From assembly GCA_028821605.1 (NCBI GenBank), contig JAPPFM010000025.1, positions 1 through 64,000 on the forward strand: a stretch of DNA of 64,000 bases, in the 5' to 3' direction. Position numbers and translations under genes: made by a program. The notes under the pieces were generated by a model. That model worked only from the letters and a program-made list of their open reading frames with translations, was not told where the DNA came from and searched no databases. The stretch comes from Candidatus Poribacteria bacterium. GTDB lineage: Bacteria > Poribacteria > WGA-4E > WGA-3G. Positions 16,420 through 24,950 of this stretch are shown in pieces. Every line of letters begins with the position of its first letter. The first letter of the stretch is position 1.

Positions 16420-17442
16420 ATGAAGATTATTTGTACTGGCATCAGCTGCTCAGGTCGCAAAGAGTTGATGGCGAATTTTAAAATCCTTTGCATGAAAAGA
16501 AAACTGAACATCGGCTTTTTCAACGTCGGCGACGTTATGCACCGCGCCGCCGCGGAGGCTCGTGTCCATTTCACGGATAAAGTTCTCGATTCGGATCCAG
16601 CGGTTTTGTCATTAGCACGGCGCACGGCTTTCTATGAAATCGCTCGGCGCGCCGAAGACTATGAACATGCGATCATTGGATTACACGCTTGCTTTCGATG
16701 GCGTGGGAGTCTTATTGAGGGATTTTCTTTCAAAGATATTGAAATCCTGCTACCAGATCTCCTAATCAATGTCGTTGACAACATCACCGATATATCGGAA
16801 CGGATGGAAAAAACGCCGCAGTGGTCGGAGATAGGAAAAGCAGCACTCAATGTTTGGTTAGATGAAGAAGAGTTCCTAACGCGGCAACTCGCACATTTCA
16901 CAGAGAAACCGCATTACACCGTCGCAAGACAACACGATCTTGAGAATTTCTATGAACTCCTTTTCTCGCCGAAACCGAAATTTTACCTCAGCTATCCAAT
17001 TACACTTTTAAGAGATACACCGAAAGAAATCGAGAAAATCCGCGAAATCGGTGACAAACTGAGTCGTTCGTTTATTGTTTTCGACCCGCTCACAATCAAA
17101 GACATGGAACTCGTTACCCTTACGAAAGATGAGGGGAGTGAGACACCACGCGTGAGTGAAATGGGCGAAGAAGTGATTGAGCAGATTCAAACGCGGACAA
17201 TCTCACGGGATTACCAGTTCGTTCATCAGAGTGACTTCGTGGTTGTTATCTATCCGACTGACAAATTATCGCCCGGCGTTCTCAGCGAAATGAATTACGC
17301 TTCCCGTCATAACAAACCGGTATATGCAGTTTACACTGGCACGCGAAGTATCTTCTTTGAGAACCTATGTGATCGGATTTTTGATACTTTTGAGGAGTTG
17401 GCGGATTTTCTAACGACCACGTATAAAGTGGATGAAAGTTGA
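16420..17442 (+). CDS. Kinase-like domain fused to nucleoside 2-deoxyribosyltransferase-like domain
   Basis: From ATG 16420, at fixed distance from the leader repeat, the product has 340 residues. The N-terminus (MKIICTGISCSGRKEL) looks like a P-loop kinase of the adenylate-kinase type, but the loop GISCSGRK has Arg where the catalytic Lys should follow the second Gly, so it may not bind ATP normally. From about residue 195 it resembles nucleoside 2-deoxyribosyltransferases: 'FYLSYPIT', 'FIVFDPLT', 'SDFVVVIY' and 'GVLSEMNYASRHNKPVY', whose Glu is in the position of the family's nucleophile. A base-exchange or N-glycoside hydrolase activity on nucleosides or nucleotides is inferred. It overlaps the next gene by 11 bases, so the two probably act together. 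Confidence 0.65.
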   Translation: MKIICTGISCSGRKELMANFKILCMKRKLNIGFFNVGDVMHRAAAEARVHFTDKVLDSDPAVLSLARRTAFYEIARRAEDYEHAIIGLHACFRWRGSLIEGFSFKDIEILLPDLLINVVDNITDISERMEKTPQWSEIGKAALNVWLDEEEFLTRQLAHFTEKPHYTVARQHDLENFYELLFSPKPKFYLSYPITLLRDTPKEIEKIREIGDKLSRSFIVFDPLTIKDMELVTLTKDEGSETPRVSEMGEEVIEQIQTRTISRDYQFVHQSDFVVVIYPTDKLSPGVLSEMNYASRHNKPVYAVYTGTRSIFFENLCDRIFDTFEELADFLTTTYKVDES

Positions 17443-18034
17443 TACCCAATTAAGCGAAAGAACAGGAAAAAGAGAGGGACTTATAGAAAGGTTTTATCCT
17501 ATGGTTGATGCGTATTATACAACTGACGAATCTCATTATAATGAGTGTCTTGAAAAGGGAACTATTGTTCCGACGAAAGATTGGTATGGTAAAAGGTTTT
17601 ACGTTGAGGATTTTTTAGCAGGCGATCACAAGTACATTTTCATGTTTGTCAATGATCGCTATAGTATTTTTGACGAGGATGGAAAGGATAAGACTTTCGG
17701 TTTTGTCTTGGATGCCGAATTGTTGGTTACAGAGAGCAATGCCCTTGTAGGACCCGACTTACTAAACGAGTATCGCTCTCTCATCAATGAATGCGCAACG
17801 TTTTCTGTTCAACAAGACGCCGCACTGAAAAATCCGCAATTGATTGTTCGAGGCCTGCTCGCCGGAGCTGTTACCGAACCGGGGGTTACTGAGACGATGC
17901 TGCTTTTCAGGACACGTGTATCTGAGCTTCAAAACGAACGTCGTTGTCAAGGGGAAGCAGCACTGAAACGTCTGCGAGAATCAACTGAGCCGTTGGAACT
18001 GCTTGTAGGCAGGTCTTCACCGTCATCGAAATAG
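17432..18034 (+). CDS. Unknown protein paired with the deoxyribosyltransferase-like gene
   Basis: I do not recognise this 200-residue protein. It has no signal peptide or membrane segment and is mixed alpha/beta in appearance, with aromatic-rich 'YYTTDESHYNECLEKG', 'KYIFMFVNDRYSIFDEDG' and a charged helical C-terminus. The first ATG at 17432 overlaps the previous stop by 11 bases; ATG 17501 is an alternative with GAAAGG nine bases ahead. Its first half looks AT-richer than the neighbours. Its tight overlap with a nucleoside-processing-like gene suggests a regulator, partner or toxin-antitoxin-like role, but there is no direct evidence. Confidence 0.6.
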   Translation: MKVDTQLSERTGKREGLIERFYPMVDAYYTTDESHYNECLEKGTIVPTKDWYGKRFYVEDFLAGDHKYIFMFVNDRYSIFDEDGKDKTFGFVLDAELLVTESNALVGPDLLNEYRSLINECATFSVQQDAALKNPQLIVRGLLAGAVTEPGVTETMLLFRTRVSELQNERRCQGEAALKRLRESTEPLELLVGRSSPSSK

Positions 18035-18217
18035 CACAGTGCCTTGATGCCAGATTCTCTGCTTGTGTCGCTGGCGTAAAACTGAATGGCACATGGAACT
18101 TGAAAAATTCGGTTATAGCGGGAAGAGTGCTAAGCATACACCAGATGTGTGCCAATCTAAGCGAAAACCGGTTTTTGACAACGGAAAAAACTGAGCGAAA
18201 ACCTCATAATTAAAAAT

Positions 18218-19096
18218 ATGAAAATCGGTATCCTCTCCCGGGGACCCCAAAACCACTCCACACGCAGGCTCAGCGAAGCTGCCTTACACGCAGGACACAG
18301 GGCAGAAATTTTAGATCCCTTCGGTTTCTATCTCTATATCGGTGGTACTGGTAACCGTATCACTTATGAAGGAAAGCCAGCGGAAGACTTTGATGTCATC
18401 GTCCCACGGCTCAGTCGGACGACAGCACGGTATGGCGAAGAGGTCGTAGCACATTTTGAATGGATCGGCACGCCTGTAATTAATCGTGCAAAACCGATCG
18501 CGGCAGCACGACACAAATTTTACTCGCTACGCATCCTTGCGCAGCATGGATTGCCTATCCCACCAAGCCTCACCGTTGGTTCCACCACATTTTTAGAAAA
18601 CGCCGTAGCCGAGATGGGGAATTATCCGTTTATTTTGAAACCCTTTTACGGCACACACGGCAGGGGTGTAATGTTGTTAGATACACCTACGTCTCTCACC
18701 TCAGTCGTGGACGCACTCTGTGACCTCCATCAGGACTATGTGATTCAGCCTTTTATCGCGGAAGCAGATGGAATTGACATCCGTGTTCTTGTCGTAGGTA
18801 GTGAAGCGATTGCGGCAATGAAACGGAGTGCACCGCCCGGCGAATTCCGCGCGAATATTCATAAAGGCGCGTCAGGAGAAGCGATTACACTACCAGAGGA
18901 ACACACCGATCTTGCTATAAAAGCAACAGCAGCACTTGAGTTAGAAATAGCCGGTGTCGATTTACTTGAAACAAACGAAGGTCCTGTCGTTCTGGAAGTC
19001 AATCCGTCACCGGGATTTGAGGAATTGGAGTCAGTCACAGGAATCGATATCGCGGCTGAGATTATCAAATTTATAACGTCGTATGTGACACCATAA
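18218..19096 (+). CDS. rimK: RimK-family ATP-grasp ligase
   Basis: RimK-type enzymes add glutamate residues to a protein C-terminus (ribosomal protein S6 in E. coli) or to small molecules. The 292 residues align along their whole length with RimK: 'MKIGILSRGP', 'AEILDPFGFYLYI', 'VIVPRLSRT', the ATP-grasp 'FILKPFYGTHGRGVMLL', 'DIRVLVVG', 'RANIHKG' and the metal site 'VVLEVNPSPGFEELE'. It is a cytoplasmic enzyme of normal length. No rpsF neighbour is present, so the acceptor is uncertain. The leader ends in AATTAAAAATATG, like the tail of the LTEPQGK repeat, but without its Shine-Dalgarno. Confidence 0.85.
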   Translation: MKIGILSRGPQNHSTRRLSEAALHAGHRAEILDPFGFYLYIGGTGNRITYEGKPAEDFDVIVPRLSRTTARYGEEVVAHFEWIGTPVINRAKPIAAARHKFYSLRILAQHGLPIPPSLTVGSTTFLENAVAEMGNYPFILKPFYGTHGRGVMLLDTPTSLTSVVDALCDLHQDYVIQPFIAEADGIDIRVLVVGSEAIAAMKRSAPPGEFRANIHKGASGEAITLPEEHTDLAIKATAALELEIAGVDLLETNEGPVVLEVNPSPGFEELESVTGIDIAAEIIKFITSYVTP

Positions 19097-19174
19097 ATAG
19101 AAGTCTACCACACCAACACAAGGGAAAGCCTAAACTTTGATTTTTCTGATTTGTGTGATTACTGGGATCAGTCA

Positions 19175-19269
19175 AAGCGCGTAGCCCGTAATGAAATGGA
19201 GGGCGGCTCTACGGGGAGGCACGCTAATATTCAGACTCGCCTGACCGAACCGCAAGGAAAACTAAAAAT
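19175..19269 (+). repeat. LTEPQGK leader repeat, copy b1 (extended)
   Basis: The core at 19240-19269 has CTGACCGAACCGCAAGGAAA. About 65 further bases upstream match the copy at 16327 column for column. Here no start codon follows at the usual spacing; a second core copy comes 60 bases later. Confidence 0.7.
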
Positions 19270-19299
19270 ACGGAAATGGGCATCAAACCCCCAATTCAC

Positions 19300-19329
19300 C
19301 TCACCGAACCGCAAGGAAAGTTAAACATA
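19300..19329 (+). repeat. LTEPQGK leader repeat, copy b2
   Basis: The core CTCACCGAACCGCAAGGAAA is followed by GTTAAACATA and then TTG-ATG. In one frame it encodes LTEPQGKL, open back to an ATG at 19276, so automatic annotation may wrongly include it in the glycosyltransferase. Confidence 0.7.
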
Positions 19330-19332
19330 TTG

Positions 19333-20481
19333 ATGTTCAATCACGAATTTCCACCGATTGGTGGTGGCGGCGGTTGGGTCAGTCATTTCTTAGGCAAACA
19401 CTTTGCAGCAGCCGGACATGAGGTGCATCTGATTACCTCTCAGTTTCGTGATTGTCCGACAGACGAACAAGTGGAAGGTTTCCATGTGCATCGTGTGCGT
19501 GCGCTGCGAAAAAACCCTGATGTGTGTGCAGTCCACGAAATGCTGACTTACGCGGTAAGCTCAAGTCTCTATGGATTGCGGTTTGCGAAGCAGTTTCAAC
19601 CGGATATCGTCCAGGTCTTTTTTGGGATTCCTGCGGGCGGTGGTGCATATCTTCTGCAAAAGTTTCGCAAGGTGCCGTATGTCGTATTTTTAGGCGGGCG
19701 TGACGTACCAAGCCGTAATCCGGATCCGCCCTATTATCGGTGGTTGTACTTGCTACTGAAGCCGATCATCCGAGCAATTTGGAGGAACGCTTCAAGAGTT
19801 GTTGCGTGTAGTGAAGGCTTACGCGAACTTGCGCAAGAAACAGGGGCGGATGTGAAGATGGATATGATTCCTGACGGCTTGGACTTGGGGCGTTTCGAGC
19901 CGGTCAAACGCAAGGCTTATCCAGAAAAAGTCCGAATCCTCACCATTGGGAGACTCATCCCTCGCAAAGGATTCCAGTTTCTGATCCGCGCACTCCCTCA
20001 AATTGTTGAAAAGGCAGCATATAACTTTGAAATTGAAATTGTTGGTGATGGCCCCCATCATGGAGAGCTCCTGAGATTAGCAGAAAATCTTGGTGTCGTC
20101 TCACACATCCACTTTACAGGGTCGGTCCCGTATTCCGAATTACCACAAAAATATCGCGATGCCGACATTTTCATCCTACCCTCACTCGCAGAAGGGATGC
20201 CGCTCGTGGTTTTGGAGGCGATGGGAACCGGACTTCCGATCGTTGCCAGTCGCGTTCAAGGTATTGATGAACTCGTGGTGGAGGACGTTAATGGTGCATT
20301 GTTTGAGGCGGGGAATGTTGACGGACTTGCGCATGCCCTCCTCAAACTGATTAACGCAGGTGAAGGTCGTGTTGAGATGGGGAAAGCAAGTGTTGAACGT
20401 GTCAAGCCCTACGATTGGAAACACATCGCCGACGCTTATTTAAACCTCTATACTGATATTTTAGGAAAAGGAGAACAGTAG
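19333..20481 (+). CDS. Glycosyltransferase family 4 protein
   Basis: A GT-B fold retaining glycosyltransferase, probably acting on envelope or exopolysaccharide precursors from a sugar nucleotide donor. From ATG 19333 it has 382 residues. The N-terminal domain begins 'FNHEFPPIGGGGGWVSHFL', the typical glycine loop; the C-terminal domain has 'ILTIGRLIPRKGFQFLIRAL', 'VGDGPHHGELL' and the donor-binding EGMPLVVLEAMGTGLP (E-x7-E). Starts at TTG 19330 or ATG 19276 are possible; the latter would add residues encoded by the leader repeat. The next gene follows three bases after the stop. Confidence 0.9.
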   Translation: MFNHEFPPIGGGGGWVSHFLGKHFAAAGHEVHLITSQFRDCPTDEQVEGFHVHRVRALRKNPDVCAVHEMLTYAVSSSLYGLRFAKQFQPDIVQVFFGIPAGGGAYLLQKFRKVPYVVFLGGRDVPSRNPDPPYYRWLYLLLKPIIRAIWRNASRVVACSEGLRELAQETGADVKMDMIPDGLDLGRFEPVKRKAYPEKVRILTIGRLIPRKGFQFLIRALPQIVEKAAYNFEIEIVGDGPHHGELLRLAENLGVVSHIHFTGSVPYSELPQKYRDADIFILPSLAEGMPLVVLEAMGTGLPIVASRVQGIDELVVEDVNGALFEAGNVDGLAHALLKLINAGEGRVEMGKASVERVKPYDWKHIADAYLNLYTDILGKGEQ

Positions 20482-20483
20482 AT

Positions 20484-21977
20484 ATGAGACCGATTAAGAT
20501 TCTTGCTATTGGTGCGGGCGGTTTACAACGCGCCTTAACCCATGAATTTGTTCATATCCTCAACCAACGGAATCTCTATGATGGCGGTATCTTCGTCGGA
20601 CAGCCGCGTGGCACTGAGAAAGCTGATGCCTTTAATCAACAAGGTGGTGTATATCATGTTGTCACATTCGACCTAAGTGGTATCCATGACATCCGACAAG
20701 TTTCAAGCGTCGTTGGCGCGACGACACTCGCCACGGAAGCCGGTCGCGAACAGTTCTATGCACAGACCGAAAACCCATTAGATCTCCTCCTCATCGGTGT
20801 GACCGAGGCAGGAATCGCCAAGGGTGAACTCGCAATGGATGTGCTGGATAAGACCCTCTACCGCTACTTTTGTCATCACGGTGCGGATACGACACTCTGC
20901 GTCATCAATACCGATAACCTCCGAAATAACGGGGATGTGATCCGCGATATCCTCTGCAACGAGTATCCGAAACGGAGTGATGATTACGCGACCTGGTTAG
21001 AGACAAACGTCGGCTTTCTCAACGAAATGGGTGATCGACTCGTCCCACAGGTCTACGCTGTACCTGACGAGATTCAGGCAGCTGCACGTGCACAGATCAA
21101 AGGTCAAGATGAACTCATAACCTACGCAGAGGCACCACCCGCGACCTCACTTATTTTGGAAGATTTAGAGAAAATGTTGAGAGTGCCGTTCGGTGAACTT
21201 CAGGACTATGGCGTTGTTGTCAGTCAGGAGAGCATTGAACCTTATCACGACTGGAAATTGCTTTTGGTGAATTCTGTGCATGTGCCGGGGATTACACACA
21301 AAGGGGCACTCTCTGGCATCGAATATGTCAACGAAGCGACAGCACATCCTACGTTCGCGCCGCACCTCGAACGCCTGATGAACGGATACGCTGAGATTGT
21401 GGAAACGGATATCCCCATCGCTGGAAAAAGTGCTCGCGCATACTCGCTGGAATTCGTTGACCGCATCCGCCGCGTCAAAGACGACAACGCTCGGATTAAC
21501 ATTATTGAAACGGTGAAACTCCGAGAACGCGCCGCCGATATCGTCCGTTCACCGAACTACAATGCCAGCACGGAACTCTTCAAAAATGACTTCGCATACT
21601 CCTTCGCAACAGTGCTTCGATTTCTGACCCCGCACACTATATCGTCTCCTGATGACTATAGAGGTATTACCGATACCAGCACAGAATACGAAATTCGTGA
21701 CCCTGATCGGACGATTCAGGATGTTCTGAAGGGAGCGTTTGGTGCAAGCCGAACAGACGTGGAAGAACGACTCGCTACTATTTTCTCGAATGCGGCGTTA
21801 TGGTCACCTGCCGGGGCTGCGTCGCCGAGCGGTTTGGACGGGAATCACGACTTTACCGAACGGGTTGCCGGATATTATCATCGATTGGTTAACGGAGAGA
21901 CGTGTCTTGAGGTTTTGGAAAGTATCAATGCAACCGTAGGGGTTGGGTTACCCAACCCCTACAAAGCCGATTGCTAA
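20484..21977 (+). CDS. Mannitol dehydrogenase-family polyol oxidoreductase
   Basis: A long-chain NAD(P)-dependent polyol or hexuronate oxidoreductase of 497 residues. The N-terminal Rossmann loop is 'IGAGGLQRAL', the family's DN..NG motif appears as 'NTDNLRNNG' at 142-150, and the catalytic triad of mannitol 2-dehydrogenase is exact in spacing: Lys258, Asn263 and His266 in KLLLVNSVH. Candidate substrates are mannitol, mannitol-1-phosphate, fructuronate or tagaturonate; none can be singled out. The last residues VGVGLPNPYKADC come from a palindromic repeat inserted over the 3' end. Stop overlaps the convergent gene by four bases. Confidence 0.85.
   Translation: MRPIKILAIGAGGLQRALTHEFVHILNQRNLYDGGIFVGQPRGTEKADAFNQQGGVYHVVTFDLSGIHDIRQVSSVVGATTLATEAGREQFYAQTENPLDLLLIGVTEAGIAKGELAMDVLDKTLYRYFCHHGADTTLCVINTDNLRNNGDVIRDILCNEYPKRSDDYATWLETNVGFLNEMGDRLVPQVYAVPDEIQAAARAQIKGQDELITYAEAPPATSLILEDLEKMLRVPFGELQDYGVVVSQESIEPYHDWKLLLVNSVHVPGITHKGALSGIEYVNEATAHPTFAPHLERLMNGYAEIVETDIPIAGKSARAYSLEFVDRIRRVKDDNARINIIETVKLRERAADIVRSPNYNASTELFKNDFAYSFATVLRFLTPHTISSPDDYRGITDTSTEYEIRDPDRTIQDVLKGAFGASRTDVEERLATIFSNAALWSPAGAASPSGLDGNHDFTERVAGYYHRLVNGETCLEVLESINATVGVGLPNPYKADC
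21936..21962 (+). repeat. 27-bp palindrome P1
   Basis: Perfect palindrome of arms GTAGGGGTTGGGT and ACCCAACCCCTAC around a single T. It lies inside the last codons of the mannitol dehydrogenase-family gene, 13 bases before its stop codon, and between convergent genes. Confidence 0.85.
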
Positions 21978-22921
21978 AGGCTAATAACCCCTTTTTTCCG
22001 TTGAAGCACAGCATCGTAGAACCGCATCGTGCCAACACAGTCGTGGATACTCGATATCGGTTCCCGATCTTCACGAATCGAGTTGGCAAACTCGGTGAGA
22101 CTGATCCCGTCACCTGTCAGTTCACCGTTGCGCTGATCAGAAAAGTTTGAGGTAAACGTGTTCCCGGATTCGGTGAAATGTTGTGCGCCCCACAACCCAT
22201 CTAAAACGATGTATTCGTGTTGTCCGGTGATTTCGATATAGTCATAGTTGCGCTGCCAGAGCCGTTGGCTGCTCAGCTGCAAACTTCCCACCGCACCGTT
22301 GGTGTATTCTACGGCGACAGCGAATGCACCTTGTCCATCGACTTCATTGTGAAAAACGCTGAGTTCCTTCACGTCCGCACCGGCGATGTGTCTCGCCAAA
22401 TCGAAATGATGGATAGCAAAGTCAAGCAGATAACTTTTGACCGTTGGGTATTTACCGCTGCAGAACGAGCAGAAAAGCTGGGTGAGTGTGCCGAAGGATT
22501 CGGTCTGCATAATCTGCCTTGCCTCACGCACACCGAGACTGAATCTGCGCTGGAAGTTCACCATCAGTGTCTTGTTGTGCTGTTCCGCGGCTTCTGCCAA
22601 AGCAATCGTTTCCTCAAGAGAGGGGGCTGGCGGCTTTGGTGTAAATACATGATATCCCGCCGCGAGCGTTTCAAGCACAAGAGGCTGCCGCGGGTCAGGT
22701 CCCATAGAAATAATAACGGCTTCCAGGTCTTCTTTTTCAAACATTTCGTGCCGATCAGTGTAGTATCTGCCTGTGCCGAATTTGCCAGCAGCGTCTTTTG
22801 CACGATTTTCGTCGGCATCACAAACGGCTTGCAATGCGACAGGGGCGAGATGTAGTGCGGGATAAATGGTGTGCCTTGCAAAACCACCGGCACCGAGAAA
22901 TCCAATCCGAAGAGGTTCCAT
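21974..22921 (-). CDS. Gfo/Idh/MocA-family oxidoreductase
   Basis: An NAD(P)-dependent sugar or inositol dehydrogenase-type protein of 315 residues. The Rossmann motif 'IGFLGAGGFARHTIYPAL' is at the N-terminus; the usual catalytic EKP Lys appears in 'HVFTPKPPAPS' near 90 with Thr-Pro in place of Glu, and 'DFAIHHFDLARHI' carries the conserved His-x-x-Asp. AAGGAAA precedes the ATG. It converges on the mannitol-type enzyme, and the two may serve one sugar pathway, though they are on opposite strands. The replaced Glu may alter proton relay; function is inferred from family only. Confidence 0.88.
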   Translation of the reverse strand: MEPLRIGFLGAGGFARHTIYPALHLAPVALQAVCDADENRAKDAAGKFGTGRYYTDRHEMFEKEDLEAVIISMGPDPRQPLVLETLAAGYHVFTPKPPAPSLEETIALAEAAEQHNKTLMVNFQRRFSLGVREARQIMQTESFGTLTQLFCSFCSGKYPTVKSYLLDFAIHHFDLARHIAGADVKELSVFHNEVDGQGAFAVAVEYTNGAVGSLQLSSQRLWQRNYDYIEITGQHEYIVLDGLWGAQHFTESGNTFTSNFSDQRNGELTGDGISLTEFANSIREDREPISSIHDCVGTMRFYDAVLQRKKGVISL

Positions 22922-22962
22922 ATCTGTTTCCTTTTTTGGCTCTCGGCGGAGTGGCTTTCGGC

Positions 22963-23066
22963 AGTCAGTTATCGGTCATCGGTCATGGGTCACCGGTTAA
23001 GAGGTGCTCGTTTAAGGGAGGTCTCTTGCTACCGACAACTGACTACCGATAACTGATAACTATTCC
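22963..23066 (-). repeat. Heptad inverted repeat, copy R2
   Basis: Left arm GTCAGTTATCGGTCATCGGT, right arm ACCGATAACTGATAACTATT. The seven-base period (TTATCGG/TCATCGG) is plain. It lies upstream of both divergent genes, about 40 bases before the minus-strand start and 220 before the plus-strand start. Confidence 0.75.
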
Positions 23067-23238
23067 GCTGATGACTATTCTGCTGACAGCCATTAAAAAA
23101 ATAAAAGTTTGTATGGAATTTAGCACAACCAGGCGATACTGTAAAGGAAATTTCTTCGTGTCGGGTAAAGGATAAAAATTTCAATTCAACCTAATTGCGA
23201 AAATTATGTCAAAAATAAACGTAAAACTCCAGGTGAAT

Positions 23239-23270
23239 CTCACCGAACCACAAGGAAAAGTAAAAAAATA
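23239..23270 (+). repeat. LTEPQGK leader repeat, copy c
   Basis: CTCACCGAACCACAAGGAAA followed by an A-rich run. The start codon of the MFS gene is not at the usual 12 bases but at 23286, where AGAGAG could serve as ribosome site. Confidence 0.7.
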
Positions 23271-23285
23271 GAAACAAAAGAGAGA

Positions 23286-24671
23286 ATGTCTAAAGTAGGA
23301 GGGGTTTCTAACCCCGATACCAAAACGCGAAACTTCCGATTTGCGCTGCTCCAAGGCACCTTCATGCGTATCAATCTCGCGTTTGCGGATTCATCGACGG
23401 TGCTTCCTGCTTTTATCCACAAATTAAGTGGTTCCGATATTCTGGTCGGTTTGACCGGTTCAATGATGACAGCAGGGTGGATGTGGCCCCAACTGTTAAT
23501 GTCTAACCTACTGGAACACCGCCCACGCAAAATGCCGTTTTACGCGCTGGGTATGAGTGTCCGCGTTTTGGCATGGCTTGCCGTCTTTTTCTGTACCATC
23601 ACAATAGGTGAGCAAAATCCAATGTTGCTCGCCGCCTGCTTTCTCGGACTCTATTTTTTATCATCTTCCGCTATGGGTGTCTCAACGCTGCCCTACATGG
23701 ACATCGTTTCTAAAGCGATAGCACCCCAGCAGCGTGCCCGTTTCTTTAGCCTGCGACAACTCTATGGTGGCTTTTTCGCTATCTGGGTTGGATTTCTGGT
23801 TCGTGCGGTACTTGGAGACGAATCCGAATTTACGGGTATACTCGGTAGTATTACGCAAACTTTCAAAACGGGCACGATGTATTTTATCGGTTCTATCTGT
23901 CGTCTGGAGACCGACCTTGGATTTCCGTATAACTATGCTTTTCTCTTTGTCTGTTCAGTGGCCGCAGCATTCTTCTCTTTCGTGAGTTTCTTAGGCGTGC
24001 GTGAGCCTATTCGTCCTGTCCACCCGAATCGTCAGCCGATGTGGCAACACATACAGCATGGGGCATACTTCCTACGGACAGATATAAATTATCGACGTTT
24101 CATCTTCTTCCGTGTCTTTGCGCACTTTTCCGGGATGGCATCCCCTTTCTACGTGCCTTATGCGCTGAACGAACTCAAGTTTTCAGAAGCGACGATAGGA
24201 TTTTTCATTGTCTGTTCTGCACTCAGTGGTGTGATTTCAAATACATTTTGGGGATACATCGGCGAAAGATACGGCGTACGGTGGCTGCTGATTATCACAG
24301 CAGGGCTGATGGGTATTCCTCCTGCACTCGCTTTTTCTTCGGGCATACTGCCAGCTTCGTTACAGATGCCCGCCTTCTTCCTGATTTTCATCGTGGGCGG
24401 TATTTTAGCAAACGGCATGATGGTCGGTTTTATGGCATATATGCTGAATATCGCGCCGCCGCGTAACCGCCCAAGTTACATCGGTTTCATGAACACGCTC
24501 CTCATGCCTGTGAGTTTCGCGCCGTTTCTTGGTGGGATCCTTGCCCCTCACATCGGTTATCAGTGGTTATTCGCTATCTCGGTAGGTATCTGCCTCGCTG
24601 CTTTCCACATGGGAACAAAACTCCAAGAAATCATGCACGAAGATGAGATGGAAGAGCAAACTGACGACTAA
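23286..24671 (+). CDS. MFS transporter
   Basis: A 461-residue inner-membrane carrier of the major facilitator superfamily with about 12 hydrophobic helices, starting after a 17-residue cytoplasmic N-terminus. Recognisable features are the 'LGLYFLSSSAMGVSTLPYMDIVSKAI' helix-loop, a long polar loop between helices 4 and 6 (around 175-215) and 'GYIGERYGVRWLL' between helices 8 and 9, an equivalent of the MFS loop signature. The C-terminus is acidic. The substrate is unknown; nearby sugar enzymes make a sugar or uronate plausible. A palindromic repeat lies about 100 bases after the stop. Confidence 0.85.
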   Translation: MSKVGGVSNPDTKTRNFRFALLQGTFMRINLAFADSSTVLPAFIHKLSGSDILVGLTGSMMTAGWMWPQLLMSNLLEHRPRKMPFYALGMSVRVLAWLAVFFCTITIGEQNPMLLAACFLGLYFLSSSAMGVSTLPYMDIVSKAIAPQQRARFFSLRQLYGGFFAIWVGFLVRAVLGDESEFTGILGSITQTFKTGTMYFIGSICRLETDLGFPYNYAFLFVCSVAAAFFSFVSFLGVREPIRPVHPNRQPMWQHIQHGAYFLRTDINYRRFIFFRVFAHFSGMASPFYVPYALNELKFSEATIGFFIVCSALSGVISNTFWGYIGERYGVRWLLIITAGLMGIPPALAFSSGILPASLQMPAFFLIFIVGGILANGMMVGFMAYMLNIAPPRNRPSYIGFMNTLLMPVSFAPFLGGILAPHIGYQWLFAISVGICLAAFHMGTKLQEIMHEDEMEEQTDD

Positions 24672-24769
24672 AGTTTACGAAATTTGTTCTAATACCATTT
24701 CATGAATTCCCTTTCAAAATCCTGAAAATTTTCTCACTACTTCCAAATTTTAACCTAAGTTGCCAGTTT

Positions 24770-24796
24770 GTACGGGTTGGGTTACCCAACCCGTAC
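24770..24796 (+). repeat. 27-bp palindrome P2, compensated variant
   Basis: Arms GTACGGGTTGGGT and ACCCAACCCGTAC around T. Compared with P1 the fourth base pair is changed from G-C to C-G on both sides, so pairing is kept. It stands 98 bases after the MFS gene, in an otherwise empty spacer. Confidence 0.85.
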
Positions 24797-24815
24797 AGGT
24801 AATACGATTTTTCTA

Positions 24816-24844
24816 TTGGATAGCAATTTAGGTTATGATAAAAT
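24816..24844 (+). promoter_or_regulatory. Promoter of the LamG-hydrolase block
   Basis: TTGGAT (24816-24821), 17 bases, TAAAAT (24839-24844), with TGA before the -10 (extended type). It lies 107 bases before the LamG gene and probably serves the four plus-strand genes that follow. Confidence 0.65.
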
Positions 24845-24950
24845 AGCCAACGATTGATAGAAGCAAATCTCATGTCACACATTTAACTTCATCTGCCGTC
24901 ACGCATTCTCAATTCACAATCCTCTTGGAGAATAAAGGAGGTTCTGGCAA

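Larger units (their letters stand above)
22922..23285. other. Divergent intergenic region with two repeats
   Basis: This 364-base stretch between the divergent oxidoreductase and MFS genes holds the heptad inverted repeat R2 (22963-23066) and the LTEPQGK leader repeat (23239-23270). No ORF of note and no consensus promoter was found in it. Confidence 0.6.

Noticed and set aside
22217-22855. Open frame of 212 codons on the plus strand.
   Set aside because: It is antisense to the clearly recognisable Gfo/Idh/MocA gene and its composition is that of a shadow frame.
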